Of a DNA stretch of 64,000 nucleotides, positions 48,167 to 61,700 are shown piece after piece. The position numbers were made by a program, and so were the translations under genes. Source of the stretch: Adineta ricciae. Its lineage: Eukaryota > Rotifera > Eurotatoria > Adinetida > Adinetidae. Position 1 is the stretch's first letter. Every line of letters begins with the position of its first letter. The notes beneath the pieces are model-generated. The model was not told the origin of the DNA and ran no database searches. It worked only from the letters and a program-made list of their open reading frames with translations. Location: NCBI GenBank assembly GCA_905250025.1, contig CAJNOJ010000013.1, positions 496,001 to 560,000 of the forward strand, read 5' to 3'.

Positions 48167-49754
48167 TGGGCTGTCCCAACATATACAATATGAATTATAT
48201 AACGCAGACATACATTGTTCTTTGTGTAAATTGTTGTTCAATATGAAAAAAGTCGGTAAATCGTAAATAAACTATTTATAATCCGTAATAGATCTAGTGC
48301 ACTTATCGAATGATAATGGATGAGTTTGTCTTATGTCGTTTTAGATTCTTCACATTCTTATCTTATACCCAAAATATCGAGAATCAAGACAGAGAAGAAG
48401 GAAGATCATCGCTCACTATATCAATCTCCATTTCAAATTAAAATTATGGAATAGAACAATTCTATTGATAAGGAAATGAGTATAGTCCAGTGTGAGAAAC
48501 ATATAAAAAAAAACAACTTTATCGCGATCTTTGGATACACACGAAAATTTGGAAAAATATTAAAAGTTATATTTTGACTTAGCAATGAGTCCTACGCAAC
48601 AATTCTAAACATTAACAAAGATACCTTCTTAACTGATTCAGATAGGAAGTATCGTTTCCTATACAAGGAAAATAAATATTTAAGTTTGAATAGTTATCAA
48701 TTGTAGTGGAAGAACATCGCGTTGTCGTTATTTTGTGGGTAACGATCACATTCTTTTATTACAATTGTTTTTCCTGCTGCCAATACTTCAAGTTTTATCA
48801 GCGAGTACCATTTTTTTTCATACTCAAAGCATTAGTTCTATAAAGCAAATGTTTTTTAGCAATGTGTATCGGTTATTCCTGATAGTCTAAGTCAAATTAC
48901 GAATCCTTCTAACACTTAATTATATAGTCTAATGTGTTCAATTCGTAAATGGAATTAGAAAGAGAAACCATCTTGAGTGAAACAAAATTGGTCATCGGGT
49001 CTCGTATGTGCTTGATGATGATGTCTTTATTTTCTATCATGTTGAAATCAGATCATCTATTAGAACGAATAAATTATAGAACTAATGCTGATTCTCAGCG
49101 ACACGATTTACCCATGTTCATCCTCACCTTGAAAGAATAGTTACCTAGATTGTATTCCTCAACAGTTTAGCATCAATCTGATCGTTATGGAGCTTATGAT
49201 GAACAATTCATGTATTAACTGATGCACGAATCGGAGTTCTGTATCGTTTACTAACACAACATTTTATTAGCAGGTTGTATTGTGTTCATTACTTAGTAAA
49301 TTATTAGTCAACAATTCTTTGTCGAAAATCAAACACATTGATCTTTAGATTTCGATTTATTCCTGACGAAAAGTCATATTATTAGGATAATTAAACAATA
49401 CAATATATTTTGGAAACAATATTATTTGTTGACGTATAATGTAAATCAATTCTCAAATAGTGATTAGAATCCCTAATTGATTGATCTTTTAACCAACAAT
49501 TCATCACACTCACTTATTGATGTTCGAATGTGCAAGCAGAACAATCTTGTCTGAGAATGCGAATAAGTTTCTTCAACCGACCAATGAATGACGTAGTCAA
49601 TAGATGCTGAAAAGCAAAAGAACGCGAGGTGTGCCTAGTTGTCGGAGCAACGTCATCAAGAATGGTTCCTATTCATCATTGTATGCGCATGTGCATATGC
49701 GATTGATAGAAAAATCAATAGGCAATATAAAGTTAAAAGATGTTTTTAGATTTC
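48167..49754. other. Intergenic between GPCR copy 3 and TBC1D32
   Basis: No supported gene. It ends in TTTTTAG 5 nt before the TBC1D32 start. Confidence 0.5.
48266..48271 (+). promoter_or_regulatory. Poly(A) signal AATAAA of GPCR copy 3
   Basis: Canonical hexamer 99 nt after the stop. Confidence 0.5.
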
Positions 49755-52700
49755 ATGCCAATGACGACCGCAAAAAACGTTTTAGAAAATGTATCTGATG
49801 ATGTATTTCAAAATTTGATAAAAAAATTTCTTAAATCACTTGATCCCGTTCTATTAAAAGCAGTACGACGTGGCTCATCAAACACCACATTTACCGATGA
49901 ACAACTGAGTAGTTCGCTCTCGTCATCCATTCACGATGTTGCACAAAAGTTTGTGAAAATATTTCATTCACCATTACCTTTCTATACACGATCTTTTTTT
50001 CTCTTGTCAACTTTTTCTAGCTCGGAGCTACTAGGGAATTTACACTACATTATTGACGATGCATTTGGTGATATAATCGATAAAGAAATCGAACGTTCTT
50101 TGTTATCGAATACATCTATGAGAAAGCAAAAACAACAATTGAATAAAAGTAAATTAGAACATGAAGGAGCATCAGCAATTAGTCAAACGATCAGTGATTC
50201 ACGAGATTTTGCTGCATTCCGCAATGATATTGTCAAGCGTCTCCAATCGATATTAGTTGATTTAGTGGAAAATTTCGATGAAGAATTTCCTGGTGCATCA
50301 TCAACATCATCAACAGCTCTTGGAATAGCATCTGACACATTGCTGATCGATAATAATGTTATTGCTGGAACTTCCATTGCATTAAGTGATATTGGAGAAA
50401 ATCATCCATCAGGTACACATGGTTATGGCGGTGGATCATCAGCTTATAATGTTAGCTATGAAAGTGATTCGGATAATTCGTACGTGAATGGTTCAATTGG
50501 TCGTCATGTATGTTTTGAATGAATATATAAATGAGTAGACGATCTAAGTCGATGTATTGTTTAGAAGAGTTTGATGTTCTTTGATGATAATCACTTGCGT
50601 ACAGTGGCTGATAATTTATCACCGAGTAAATCGGAAAAAGTAAGAGTTTTCACATGACTTTCTCCTCTGCAAACATGTTTTTTCATGACAGGTTCGCCTT
50701 CGTGCATTGAACGATGTACTGAATTACGCTCCAAATGAAGTTATTTCCATTGGAAGTTGGAAAATTCTCTGTCCGCATCTAATGTTTGCATTGGGAGATA
50801 CAAATTTAGATATAGCAGTAAGATAAATATATGATGTATAGGATAATAATGATTTTCAATCGTTTGTTTTACAGATGGCTTGTTTAACATTACATTCTCG
50901 TTTGTTAGCCGCAGCGAATATGAGTGTCGTTTGTGAAACATTGACTAATCTCGGTAAAAATTTTGTTTGGGGATTAAAAGAGGTTTCATGTTCGATTCTT
51001 CTAGTTGAACATTTGATTCGATGGTTTTCGTCATCGAACATCGACGAATTACAACCAACAGCTACTTCCATCGATACCTCTGATCCAATAATTGAAATTC
51101 AATTCAAACAAGTAAAAATAACATGATATTTCATTCTTGGTTCACTCTCAATCTTTGATTCGCGTAGATTCGTCTGATTCTCGACTTTCTACAAGAAACG
51201 ACTAAATATTGGATGAGATATTCAGAAAAGTGTGTTGCATTTTAAACGAATGTTTTAAACTTCTACGTGTTCTATTTAGTCATGTGGAACATATCATCAA
51301 TGAAACAATACGTCTTCTTGCGTTGGGTATCATACCTCCAGAAGCAAATAGAGGTCGAATACTCCCACTGCATTTCATTGCACTATTGGATCCAGAAGCA
51401 AATTGGTTTCGAACATGGATGGTAAGTGAACGAAAATTGTCATAGATTGAAGTGACTTTTTCACTTTCAAATATGTGCATGTTTTATTTCATCGTAGCAT
51501 GCAACATACAGTCGAGTGTATGTCCTACGTGCATTAACAAATAACAAGAGTTTCGTAAGTTGAAAGTGAAACTAATTTTACAGGCAAAGTCAATGATGTG
51601 GATATGCGAATTTAGTTGATAAACGCGTATCAATCTGTTCTTAATTATGCCAGTACTCACTCTCAACCACTCAATAGTGGAGCTGATGGACACGACAATA
51701 CGATGCATCCGTCTGGTGCTCGCAAAAGATCAAACAGTAATACACATTTTCATTCTCCTGTCTATCTGGAGTATAGGTAATAATTTCGTTTAGCAACAGG
51801 TTCATTGGATGGTAATGCTCGAACAACAGTGGCACCATCGAGCGGGCCATCAATGGCTCCTTCATTTCTTTCCAGTCTGATAACCAGTCCATCGATTCCT
51901 CCTGCGGCACAGACGGCTCCACCCACGACACTTCCGGGAAGTTTGTTGCACTATACACGAACCGAGTTGTCCAATGTACATTTCGTCCATTCGGTTGCTC
52001 TCTTTGAATATGTGATTTGTTCAAAACAAGCACGTGAAACTCTTTTCCCACTAATAATCAACAATGACAAACGAGGTAAATGAGTTTGCAGAGAAATTTT
52101 TTCATAAATATTTTGCTCTATATTTACAAAAGTGAACGCGAAAGAAATTTTACGAATATTCGTTCAAATCATGTTTGCTGCTGGTAGTGGAAGTAAGAAT
52201 TCTATTGAGTGATACAACTATTTTAGTGATGTTTGTTTTTGATTTCTAGAAGCTGCCTCCAATCTTTGTTGTCAATTGTTAAATCGAGTCTGTCTCGAGT
52301 CGGAAACCTGTGGTCCATTGATGTGTAGCGATGATCTTTTCGATGTATTATGTCGTCCGATAAGACAATTCCTTTCGACGAAGAAATCATTTAATGATTA
52401 CTTAAGATCTAATCAAAATGTCTTGGCTGAGAATAGTCTGATAAATCTTGCCAATCTGTTTGCTGCCATGGCTTCAAATGATATCGGTTATCAATTTCTT
52501 ATACGAACTTCAGCAACGCCAAACTCGTATGATATTGACATGAAATCAATAGATTTCTCGTAATCATCTATTCTAGAAATTCACCAGCATTGTTAATCGT
52601 TTCGTATGTCAAACGTGTTCTCTCTCAATATACTAACAACCGTTCTGGTTTCATGACACCGGATTTATCGTTACCGACATCACATTCAGCTATACCTACA

Positions 52701-55700
52701 AGATTATTATCCGAATTTATCTATGTCTGTCGTTTGATTTATTCTCGAACAGCAGGTTTACTAACAATCAAACGAACAAATCTGCATAAAGCACTAGCGG
52801 ACGCATATAAAATCGAAGTAAGACTGCGTTAATATACAGCGTGTATTTCAATCTTTTCGTACGATTTAGATAGAAACAGCAGATACACCGTCTTTGTATG
52901 TAAGTCCATCAGCGGAATCCGTGGAACAAATGAATAAAAGTACCATGTCCTGGAAGGAAACGCTATTAGATAATCTACTGTTATTCGGGTCTACACCGAA
53001 AGGTAAATTTTTACAATGTGCAATACAGAGTCATCCTCTATTTGCAAATTAGGTATGCATCTGTTGACTCAAACTGGTTATTTATCTGAGTGCGTTATTT
53101 ATATCGATGAACGTTTGCGCACATCTGGGCAAGTAGGTAAACTAGAGAACTACGGTTATGGATATTTACTGTCTGAAATGGGGAACACACCATCTGTAAT
53201 TTTGCGATTATATGAATCAGGTTTGTTCCGACTCTGTGAAATACTTATTTTGTATAGAATTTTGTACATTTAGGATTCATTGAATATTTAATTGATCAAC
53301 TTTGGAATGAATTAGAATATGTTTCTAATGATTTAACGACTGTCTTTCCACGACGGTTTCCATCCGAACCAATTAGTCGGCATGCTCTAAAAGTGAAACT
53401 TTTGTTCGAATTTAATCTTTAACTCTCTCAATGCTTCTAGCCTCTATTGAGCCTTTGCTCAGTGGTTTGTTCATTCCCTGCTGCTTATGAATTATTGTCA
53501 ATTGACGATGATGAACCAATGACTCCACATTTCAACGACGAATATCCGAAACCGTGCACACTCTCGGTAAGACTTTGCTCTAAAAGAAATCAAATTTGAT
53601 TTTGTGCTTTGATCATTGCAGCAATTACTCAAACGAATCTCATTTGTTAACGATGACAATGCAGTTCGAAAACTGCTCTCCTACGAACATACGCATACTA
53701 CTGGATTAAGGTTTGACAAAACATTGTACAAAAGAAATGTATTCATCGTCTTCAATTTTAGATTATTAACACTAATGCAATCAGATTTAGATGTTCAATT
53801 ATTACTCGAAATTAAGTATAATTATATCGAAAAATTACGGGAAGCACAAGGAGAAATCGAACATGGAGACAATATTATCATAGATCAGTTAAGTCTGGCA
53901 CGGAATCATGTTCTGGTCAATGCAGAATTGATTGGAGGAATCCAAGAGAAAAATGTGCCGCCATGGACATTGAATGAAAATGATTTGACAGAACTAAGAT
54001 CACTACCGTTATTTGCTGGATCCATGCCGCTTCCAAGTGTTTACATAGGTAAAGTCATGTACGGTAGTTTGAGCAATACAAAAACAGGTAAGACTCTTTG
54101 ATGCCCAACTCAATTTGACAGCTGTAACGAATCTATTGCAGAAGAAAACGAATTGCATCGATTTATTCGAAGTTCTCGACCAGATCGACTTGATGATCGT
54201 TGGTTGGTCAAATGTAGACATTTATTCATGACTGCACTTCGCCAATCCACGCACGAAACTGTCCCACTTTCTCGTATGCGAAAACAAAACTTAAGAATCC
54301 GCTCATTTCGATCGATCATCTTTATTTTAGTCATGGCCGATCTGTTAGATGCTGTTGTAGATATTCACGATAAACTCCATATGGAAGTTGTTTTCAATCC
54401 ATCGCGAGACTCTTCTTCATCTTCCTCTGTAACAGTTCAAAGTAGGTTTCTTACCAGTGAACTATTCGCTCTTGAAATAATCTTTTCTTTTGACAATAAA
54501 ACAGAGGATGCGCTAATGAAGCTCTCATCGACAAGTGTACTCACACCATTACAAGAACTTGGCGTGACCAAAGTCTTGAGGTATGACTATATTCCAGAAG
54601 ATCTATTGAAATGCTTATAAAAAATTCTTCTAGTTATGGTGCCCGCATCGGCCTCGTTCAAGATCAATCAATTAGTCAACAAAATCTCAGTCGATTATTG
54701 AAAGCACTTAAAACGCATTTAAAACAAAAATCCGTTATTTCGTCTTCAAATACTAGTAGCGGCAGTAGACTTAGTGGAACGACATCAGCCAATTCCTCCT
54801 TTTCAAACCTTCTATCTGCTTCAGCATTGGGTGATATCGGTGGAAATAGATCAAGTATGTCTAACTACATTGCTGTACTCAGTATATTTGTTGAACTTTA
54901 ATGTTTACTTTCAAAATATAGACTATACTTGTTCATCGGATGCATATCCTGGTTTCGATTGGTTTTCGGCAACTATCTTTCTTCTGATGGGTTGCGATGA
55001 TATTCGTTCGTGGCGTTGGTTACGTACATTTTCGTTACTCTTGCCGTCTGGCTTTCTCTGGCATGCCCGTCTCTTCAATACAGTACGTATACTTTGTGAA
55101 TTTCAAACTAGAAAACACGAACGACATGAATTCGTTTTTGTTTCTTCAGCCGTTTATTTGTAACGAGATGAACATAAACGGTCTCCATCCTGTCTACACT
55201 GGAATAGGTCATTGTGTTGAATTAATTGTTGAACAAGAGATGCCACCTACATTTGCTGCTTTTCGTATGTCTGGCTTAGCAGTTTCTCATGTAAGAAAGT
55301 ACCCAATTAGTTCTAATCACATGAAATCGGTTTTACTAGGTAATTGTACACTGGACTAAACAATGCTTTTGGTCGATATTAGACTGGCCAGAGCTTGTTA
55401 CATATATTTGTGTATGTATACTCTATGGTATTGATTATCAAGTGTATTTCTGCGTTGCACTTCTTCGTCATCTGAAAGACGACATTGTCTACCAACATTC
55501 ATCAAGAAATCTCTTACCATTTCTCAAAGTAAATATCTACATGTGCAAACACTGAATCTAACATGATTTCAATTCCATTGTTTTTCGTAGTGTCATCAAA
55601 TACAAGGATTTTCAATGCGTAATGTAATCGAATACATGGTATCGTTAGAGAAAAAGTACCGAGCAACCATTATGTCCGAACTGAAAGAAGTGCTATGCTC

Positions 55701-55746
55701 GAATTCTAATGTATCTAATACAACTACTAAGCAAACGAATGTTTGA
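49755..55746 (+). CDS. TBC1D32: TBC1D32 / Broad-minded ciliary protein
   Basis: 26 exons, 1,537 aa: 49755..50507, 50565..50639, 50692..50817, 50875..51111, 51168..51229, 51280..51421, 51498..51554, 51616..51736, 51794..52075, 52133..52192, 52250..52559, 52577..52817, 52870..53002, 53053..53220, 53274..53392, 53441..53566, 53622..53710, 53762..54087, 54142..54273, 54331..54441, 54505..54580, 54634..54854, 54922..55082, 55150..55290, 55340..55528, 55591..55746. Early SLMFF...RLRAL and the C-terminal TKQCFWSILDWPE, ILYGIDYQVY and HLKDDI match Broad-minded. The protein carries a catalytically degenerate TBC-like end and, with CDK20/CCRK, shapes cilia and Hedgehog signalling in vertebrates. It is longer than the about 1,257-aa human protein because of Ser/Thr/Pro-rich linkers (exons 1, 8-9, 22). 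One 17 bp intron (52560..52576) is suspiciously short. The intron at 54274..54330 is a multiple of three and open, so it may be retained. Confidence 0.85.
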
Positions 55747-56244
55747 TTGTGCAGCTTCTTGTTTGTTTGTTTGTTTCTCCTCATTCAAAAAATTAAAGTT
55801 TCTCATACTTGAAAACAATCGATAATCAATTATTGAAAAAGGGAGCTCAATCATCAATATGCACGTATTATGACGACATGGCGTGATCTTGAATTCTGAT
55901 TTTGAATATCCATCTATCATGTCTTCCTGACTATCACTGGACAACGTTTACCAAATATGTACCTCCGATCGACACTCATCAGTTTTTTTCTTACATCCTA
56001 ACAATTGTCAAATCACTATTCGATTGGGATTGACTCATATGTAATCATCCAGTCTCAGATGAATCGTTCACTGATTCGATGATAGTTCCCACGGAAGCAA
56101 TAATAATTAAAGAACGTATCAGTACGTTTCGCAATGTCTATGCATCGACAATGCAGTCTATTAGTATCAATGAAAGATCAAGCAAAAAATTGCATATAAT
56201 GCACGCATTCTATGAGAACAATGAAAACATATGTTTGCAAATAA
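55747..56244. other. Intergenic between convergent TBC1D32 and CorA genes
   Basis: Holds both 3' ends. A TTTG repeat at about 55762-55777 follows the TBC1D32 stop. No gene seen. Confidence 0.5.
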
Positions 56245-57578
56245 TTAGATCCATTTTTTAACTTTGTACCATGTGACCATACCCAGAAAAATGAGTGCCA
56301 ATGCAGATAAAATGATATAATATCCATAGTGGTATTCTAAGAATGCTTGAAAATAGAAATTTGTTGAATTCATACCAGTTAACAATGTACATGGCATAAA
56401 TAGAACAGTGATCAACATGAGGATTTGAAGTATCTCCTGTATTTCATTACTATTCAATGTAATCCAAAATGAAATCAGAATCGATACGCTTTCACGTTGA
56501 ATTTCTAATGAATCGATTAATTGGTCAATATGGTGATTTAAATCGTTTAAATAGACATAGATATAGTCGTTCAGATAAATTGATGAGAATTTGTTCTTTT
56601 TAGATGAAGAGTTGGATATAAAACGATTTGTTTTAGCTTGCCGACGAACAATGTGATGTTTTAAACCTAATCGTAATGCGGGATCGGTGCGTGGAAAAGA
56701 CAAGAATGGATCATCGGATGTTACACGCTGCAGACGAGCTATGATTTCTTTTAATGGGTTAAATAAAATACGTAAATGAAGTAAATCATGTTTCAGACGA
56801 TAGATCGAATAGAGAATCGACATTGTTCTCGATTGTCGATCGGCCATCAGAATTTGATCGTAATAAGCAATACGATCTGCTATTTCTTCCATGACAAATG
56901 TGTATCTATATTATAAATCGCTTCAAAACCATCGTATAAAAGAGTTTTTCATTCCTACCTGTCAATGATATCATCCAACAAACAGCAGAACAAATAATCA
57001 ACGTTTAATTGTCGCAAACGAGATGATTGATATTGTTGAAAATCTTCGCTAGTCGTCGAATAAGACTGTTGTCGCCGGAGACGATTTCGAATAGTTTGAA
57101 AAAACGATTGATGATGATCTTTCGATTGTTCTTGAAATGTAATTAACATATTCTTTGAACAGTGTAAATAGAACGATATCTGCTGTTGTTCAACTCGAGA
57201 ACCATTCCATGTTAAAAGCTTCATTAAAAGATAAAGTGCACCGTTCTGATGAAATAAATCTAATTTTGTGTATGAAGCTAGTGTTGTGATATCTTCGACT
57301 GTTAATGGATGAATGTTAAAATGTCGACAGAGAAGTCTGATACTGGTCGGAAGAGCAATCGAGCTGAAATTGATAACTTCAATCCAATGGTATCTGTCTT
57401 TGTTGGAATGACCGTTCTTAATTTGATTCTCCAAAACGAATATAAGCTCATGAACCGAATGAAATGTTTTTTCTTCGAAATAGGACTCGTTATACGAATA
57501 GAATACGAATTTCACATCGTCTAATGAAACATCGGTGGAAATCCGTCGTCGGGTGCGATCAACATCGCTTAACGGCAT
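56245..57578 (-). CDS. CorA-type magnesium channel
   Basis: Exons 57578..56959 and 56905..56245 give 426 aa. The N-terminal alpha/beta cytoplasmic domain includes HPLTVEDI, which matches the HPLxxED motif of CorA. A long helix rich in basic and polar residues follows. The two C-terminal membrane helices (about 364-382 and 401-419) flank the selectivity motif GMN at 384-386 (LLTGMNS), and the chain ends in a basic KVKKWI. CorA channels form pentamers that admit Mg2+ or Co2+. It reads as the bacterial/fungal CorA branch, not mitochondrial MRS2, because HPLTVED is intact and no presequence is visible. It is convergent with TBC1D32. Confidence 0.88.
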
Positions 57579-58784
57579 CGATATCTTCGGATGAAAACAA
57601 CATCCACCATGTTGGATGGTACTGACTAGATTTTATATCTTTACGATCGTTATAAATACCGTTGAAATCGAACCTTACACATTCGTTTCGATGAAATTTA
57701 TGGCTTAGTCATTCAGAAATCAATGGAGAAAACATTTTCGTTTAAGTTGATATGAAAGCGTTGAGAAAGAAGTGTTGAAGTATAAGTAAATATTTTCCTA
57801 TCACATCTCTATGATTTTAGAACTACTTTGTCCGTTTTTTAGATTAGATGAGATATCGAAAAGAAAAAAAGAAGCTGAAGATACATCGTGTAGATGGATT
57901 CTAAGGCTTCATAGTTATAACTGAAGCCTTGGTAATAATGATGCAATTTCGAACAAATTCTCCATTACCTGTCGATGATTTCGGTCGAAATTCTATTTGT
58001 CAAATAGAAAAAAAAATCAAAGTCTAATCGATCAGTGAAGAAACTGTCGACATTCAAATTGGAATTCAATTGACAACAAAGCAACGAGAGATTACACTTG
58101 CATTTTCAATGTGAATTGAAGACGACTTCCGTTGTTCTCATTACAGTCTTGATCTTTCTATTGGTAATTATAAGACGATTTTCTTTCTTCTCAACACATT
58201 TTTCTCCCTCTTTTCTTTCTTTCGTTCTTTCTTCCTTCTTTGCTTCAGCGTCAATTTTTAATTCATTTCATTATTACCCTCGCTGTCGCAATAGTATTGT
58301 ATTTGCTAAAAAAACTTGAAAGAAAACGAAAAGGATGTGTGTATATATATGTCAAGCTTTTACATATGATCAAGATTGGTTTGATATTTCGACATTCAAC
58401 ACATTCGTATAAACTCTCTAGACAACATCTAATCATTGTACGTACATTTCGTGCACATACATATACAAGCCTGCTCTAGCTCGTTTCTATCCATCAACTA
58501 TCGACGCGACATCGACTGGCCTTTTTACACATACACACACGCACAACACACAGCAATAGATGTATACATTAGACCATACTCTATCGTCGTTGTCATCGTC
58601 TCAATCTCTCGTTTTTACTTCTCTCTGCATCAACATTATATATAGTATCCACTAGAGTGTGCGTGGGTGGATGGTGGTAATCGTTAGTCGATTGTATTAT
58701 TTGTCAAATAGAATATCACAGATAAATCGAACGTGAAAGCAGTCGTCGTCTTTCTTTCCGTATTATTCAGCTTCATCGACTTTA
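57579..58784. other. Intergenic between divergent CorA and GRIP
   Basis: Should contain both promoters. CA-rich tracts lie around 58530-58555. No coding frame is supported. Confidence 0.5.
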
Positions 58785-61700
58785 ATGCCAAGTTGGAAAA
58801 TCAATTGTTTGAAAAGTGAAGATCACGGAAATCTCTCCACTTTACCAACCAACACCATCAATGAATCGAATCAACTTGATTCAATTCTATCATCTATCGA
58901 ACATGACAATGCAGGTATAACTAACGTCTCAGATTTCATCGTTTTTCTATCAATTACAATTACTCATACAGTCATATCAACCAACAAAAAAGACGACGGC
59001 GAAAACTGAGATAGCGATCGTCTTCTTAACGAAGCTTTCGTCTTTGATAGTCGTAACTCATCTAATTATTGTTTTGAGTTCAAGTCTACTTGAACAACAA
59101 TCGATTAACCTTAATACCGCCTACTTTGAGCTGTCTCATTCTCGACAATTGATATTCATGTGAATGTAATAAGTGTTGTCCTCTAGTCCCAAGGGAAAAA
59201 CTTTCTTGATTGAATAATTAATTGTCAAATAATATGTTTACATGATTTACTTTCTTTTTTTTTTCAAAGACACGGCAGAAACGATAACAGCAATCGATAT
59301 TCATAGTTTACCTTCGAGCCCAACAACTCTCAGTCGTCGCGATCAAAAGCAGCGATATCGTCCTTATTCACCAATTCGTAAGTTTTAAATATTTATGAAA
59401 CGTTCTACCGGTTTTTTTTCCTTCCTTGCTTCTGTGATTATTATCAATAACTGAAAAATGTGCGTGTTGATGTGACAGTATTATCAACTAGGAAAGAAAC
59501 AAAAAAAGACGATGGATGGGCAACAGCTGAGTTCGGTAGACGAGTTTATTTGTTAGGATCGTACTGGTTCTTGTTGTTCTCTTTTAAGACACATACATGC
59601 ATAAAGAAATATCTAGTATGATAATCGACTACCCGACATAGATCAGTGAAAGTAGATAAGAAAAATCGAAGGATAAACTTCAATCTATACATGTATATGT
59701 TGATAGTATGGACAACAAATCTGTTTACCATCGTTAATGTCGACAATGATTGATGTTCAATTAGTTTNTACAGAAACAAGATGTAATCGATGTCTTGATC
59801 GTTAGTTCGACAATCGATCACGATTGTCGAAGGACTCATATTAAGTGTAAAGAAGCGCATATATCTACAATTTGGCTTCTTTCGTCTTCACTTCTTACTC
59901 TTTTTCTCTCCTTTTTTTCTTACTTATTTCTATTCATATGTACCTTTATATACTTTAGGCGGAGATTGTATTGACAATGACCTTTACTCCGCCTTCTTGT
60001 TCTTCTTTTTTTTTCACTTGTTCTCACTCTCGTTCTCCTCTTCTTCTCGTCGTGCTCAATGAATACTGATATTGATCAATTGATCAGCATCACACATAAG
60101 TACTAAAAGACATGAACATTTTTTTCTTCATTCATTGTCATTATTGTCGCATCGTACGCATCAACGACAATTGTTAAATGGTACTCAATTTCAACATGTT
60201 ATGTGGTTCGTCGCGAAAATCCTCGTCAACGACTAAGTCGAAAAAGAAAGTTGATTGGAGAATCAAACGTAGAACAGATTTTCATCATAAGGGTGAGTGT
60301 CTTAGCCAATCGTCAGGAAGTCAAACGTTCAATCTCGTCTAGATTCCTTCGATAGTCTAAATCCTTGATTCAACAGAGTCAGATAGACGAGAGAGATTAA
60401 AATTTTGATTGTAAGATATATACACATTTGACATTTCATCTATCTCTTCTGTTCATATAGAACTAGTAGTATGAAGCCTTTTCTTTTCAGTTTACTTTCG
60501 AACTTGAAATTTTCAAGTACACATCGACGAATAAATGCTAGTTTGAAGCTTAGAAAAAAAACAATACTCGAATAAATTTCAATAAATATTTGCATGTCGA
60601 TGCCGTTTAGAGTATCGTGAAGAAAAGAAAAGGATTTTCGTGGATGAACTAACACAAAGAACACATCTGGACTCTTTGCGTTCGACAGAAAGAAAAGCAG
60701 TCGGAATATCTTGTACCTTGTCCTTGGAGGATACTATTTATCTATTGACAGTATTCAAGCAGCCTTCTCCGTCGGTTGTCGTAACATTTCTGTTTGTGTT
60801 GCTAATTTTATTATCGAAAGCGTTAAACTCTCGTTGATGTCATTGTAAACAAGAAGACTTGTATGTCCTGATACGGTGATGTACATATTAATTGATTGAT
60901 GAAGTAAAATTTAAATCAATTATAGACATGACGAAAAAAGTGTTCATTAAAATTCTTTCTTTCTTGCGCTTTTTATAATTGAAAAGAAGAGCGCCTTTCT
61001 TTTGTATATGTCAGTTAAAAATGAATGACGTTCTTCTTGTGTAATAGGTCTCTTCTAGTTCAATGACAGAATGATTTGAAAAGAAAGAACTGAGTGTGAC
61101 AGTTAAATATCGAAAGTAAAATCCAAGAAGATTTTCTGTTGAAATAATTGAAGATTATGCCGATTGTTATTTATGTGAAAAAGTTAATCATTGCTCGATA
61201 GTGTTGACAAGGATAATGATAATAACTGTGTTAGAAGAATAACATAAGATAAATAATATGTACGTCTATGATCTTTGTTGTAGAATTGATTAGAAGATTA
61301 TTACTAGAAGGTTTATGTAAAGAGAGAGAGAGAGAGAAAAGAAATCACCTTGAGATTTGTTAGATTATTACTTTTGTAATCAATCGATTGCTGTACGATG
61401 TGATGATTCAGAATTACTGTGTGCGCTCTCGAAAGATCAATTCTCTCTTTCTTCGTTTGCATGCCAATGCATGTGTACAAACACATCTTAACAATGCTGA
61501 TGGTAGTAGTAACACTTGATGATGAGGGACATGACAATGCGATTGATATGGTGTCGAATACACACATGAGTGTGTGTAAGAAGTGTATTATCGAACACAG
61601 CGGTATAGACGTCCGCAATTGCAGAGTTCAAAGACAGGAAAATGAGAGAAAGAGCGCAAGAGAGAAATGGGAGGGTAAAAGAAAACACTCGATGCCAATA

